A stretch of 6,222 nucleotides of DNA from Thermoplasmata archaeon (lineage in GTDB: Archaea > Thermoplasmatota > Thermoplasmata > Thermoplasmatales > Thermoplasmataceae), in NCBI GenBank assembly GCA_021797225.1, contig JAKAAE010000098.1, forward strand, positions 1-6,222. Direction: 5' to 3'. Both the position numbers and the translations under genes were made by a program. The notes under the pieces were generated by a model, which saw only the letters and a program-made list of their open reading frames with translations, did not search any database and had not been told where the DNA came from. Every line of letters begins with the position of its first letter. The first letter of the stretch is position 1. Below, piece by piece: positions 5,601 to 6,222 of the stretch.

Positions 5601-5648
5601 ATGCACGAAGAATTTCTCGAGCAAGAAATACTTCAACACATGGTATAA
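5601..5648 (+). CDS. Possible 15-aa ORF with strong Shine-Dalgarno
   Basis: The ORF encodes MHEEFLEQEILQHMV, an acidic peptide that could form an amphipathic helix. It is preceded by GAAGGAGGTAAT, whose GGAGG core (5582-5586) is the best Shine-Dalgarno in the window, but the 14-nt spacing to the ATG is longer than usual. It converges on the thiolase gene and its codons are built from the arms of the hairpin at 5607-5634. It might be a real small peptide, the truncated start of a lost plus-strand gene, or chance. No function can be assigned. Confidence 0.25.
   Translation: MHEEFLEQEILQHMV
5607..5634 (-). terminator. Hairpin downstream of the thiolase, possible terminator
   Basis: The arms GAAGAATTTCT (5607-5617) and AGAAATACTTC (5624-5634) pair at 10 of 11 positions around a 6-nt loop. 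The structure begins 26 nt past the thiolase stop and, in the direction of thiolase transcription, is followed by the T-rich GAATTTTATTATT. That resembles a factor-independent terminator or an mRNA 3'-end stabiliser, though archaea often need only oligo-T. Confidence 0.4.
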
Positions 5649-5660
5649 GCACATATCTCA

Positions 5661-6222
5661 TTATTTAAGTTTTTCTATAATCATTGAGTTTGCCATTCCT
5701 CCACCTTCACATATGGCTATCAGCCCGTACCTTTTGTTGTGTTGTTCAAGTACGTTTAGTAATGTGGCCAATATTCTAGTTCCAGTTGCACCCAAGGGAT
5801 GACCAAGTGCAATTGCGCCACCATCCACATTTATCTTGTCCTCTGGAATTCCAAACTCCTGCTTCCAGGCTAGCACTACCGATGCAAATGCTTCATTAAC
5901 TTCAAAAAAATCAATTTCAGAAGCTTCCATTCCGGCTTTTTCAAGTACCTTTGCAGTGGCGGGTATAGGGCCGGTTAGCATTGTTACTGGATCAACTCCA
6001 ACTACGGCTGCAGATACTACCCTGGCCCGTGGCTTAAGTTTATATTTATCAAGTGCTTCCTGAGACGCTAGCAAGGATACACTGGCCCCATCTGAAATCT
6101 GGCTCGAGTTTCCTGCTGTGATTAAATCAAAGCCATTGATAGCTGGAGGAAGTGTTTTCATCTTTTCCAGATCAGGATTTTTCCTTATGCCCTCATCATG
6201 GTCCAGTATTGTAACAATACCT
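5661..6222 (-). CDS. Thiolase (acetyl-CoA C-acyltransferase), C-terminal part
   Basis: The gene is cut by the window edge: 186 C-terminal residues are present, from GIVTILDHDEGIRKNPDLEK (6221 to 6162) onward, about half of a normal ~390-residue thiolase. The internal ATG at 6161 is not the start, because the frame stays open to the edge with good family sequence (DEGIR). Visible motifs are SDGASVSLL (about 43-51), NEAFAS (109-114), GGAIALGHPLGATG (134-147, with catalytic His141) and CEGGGMANSMI (171-181, with catalytic Cys171). The nucleophilic N-terminal Cys lies outside the window. The enzyme cleaves 3-ketoacyl-CoA with CoA, or condenses two acyl-CoAs. Intact Cys and His make it a bacterial-type thiolase rather than the SCP2-like archaeal form. 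It probably ends the pathway served by the hydratase, which it faces. Confidence 0.93.
   Translation of the reverse strand, partial: GIVTILDHDEGIRKNPDLEKMKTLPPAINGFDLITAGNSSQISDGASVSLLASQEALDKYKLKPRARVVSAAVVGVDPVTMLTGPIPATAKVLEKAGMEASEIDFFEVNEAFASVVLAWKQEFGIPEDKINVDGGAIALGHPLGATGTRILATLLNVLEQHNKRYGLIAICEGGGMANSMIIEKLK

Larger units (their letters stand above)
4885..5660. other. Region of gene decay between hydratase and thiolase
   Basis: These 776 bases hold no intact gene of ordinary size. From left to right they contain the Rieske remnant, an AT-rich spacer with a 7-bp-arm dyad ATTTAATcATTAAAT (5175-5189), the inverted repeat pair, the frame-shifted remnant, and a short plus-strand ORF with a Shine-Dalgarno overlapping a hairpin. 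The remnants share the strand of the thiolase and point towards the hydratase. Confidence 0.6.

Noticed and set aside
5836..6063. 75-codon plus-strand ORF
   Set aside because: Antisense to the thiolase; a Ser/Ala/Thr-rich product is typical of such shadows.
6159..6161. ATG at 6161 as the thiolase start
   Set aside because: The frame upstream to the window edge encodes typical thiolase sequence (DHDEGIRKNPDLEK), so this Met is internal.
1..6222. CRISPR array, intact insertion sequence, toxin-antitoxin pair or C/D box RNA
   Set aside because: No regularly spaced repeats, transposase motifs or paired small conserved ORFs were seen, and I found no box C/D pairs outside coding sequence.

Overview
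The window looks like a piece of an archaeal chromosome from the Thermoplasmatales (Ferroplasma / Acidiplasma / Cuniculiplasma-like). This is an inference. It rests on an archaeal-type tRNA-Glu(UUC) without an encoded CCA end, strongly AT-rich DNA, and TATA-like boxes about 20-33 nt before the start codons of four protein genes that lack a Shine-Dalgarno sequence, which is the leaderless arrangement known from that order. No species can be named from the sequence alone.

Layout: tRNA-Glu (50-124, +), then a gene-poor stretch to 590. A small zinc metallopeptidase-like gene of the WLM/SprT-like type follows on the minus strand (591-1007). The next gap (1008-1398) holds divergent promoters and protein-like scraps on the minus strand. 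Three plus-strand genes follow, each with its own promoter: an MFS carboxylate-type transporter (1399-2715), a class III CoA-transferase of the CaiB/BaiF family (2803-4020) and a complete enoyl-CoA hydratase with both catalytic glutamates (4135-4884). A 776-base region without an intact gene of normal size follows. At the right edge the C-terminal half of a thiolase runs on the minus strand (5661 to beyond 6222).

Read together, the intact genes suggest use of an organic or fatty acid: import by the transporter, activation by CoA transfer, hydration of an enoyl-CoA, and thiolytic cleavage. No 3-hydroxyacyl-CoA dehydrogenase or acyl-CoA dehydrogenase lies in the window, so the pathway is incomplete here and the substrate cannot be read from the sequence.

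The least ordinary part is 4885-5660. On the minus strand, downstream of the thiolase, it carries two eroded genes. One is a frame-shifted stretch of about 100 codons that I cannot assign to a family (5223-5540). The other is the C-terminal half of a Rieske-type iron-sulfur protein (4930-5094) in which a cluster-binding Cys position reads Tyr. Both look like remnants of a redox or oxygenase-like module that once followed the thiolase. The same region has a plus-strand 15-codon ORF behind a strong Shine-Dalgarno sequence, and a near-perfect hairpin overlapping it. I see no CRISPR array, no intact insertion sequence and no clear new system; the window is mostly ordinary metabolism plus a patch of gene decay.
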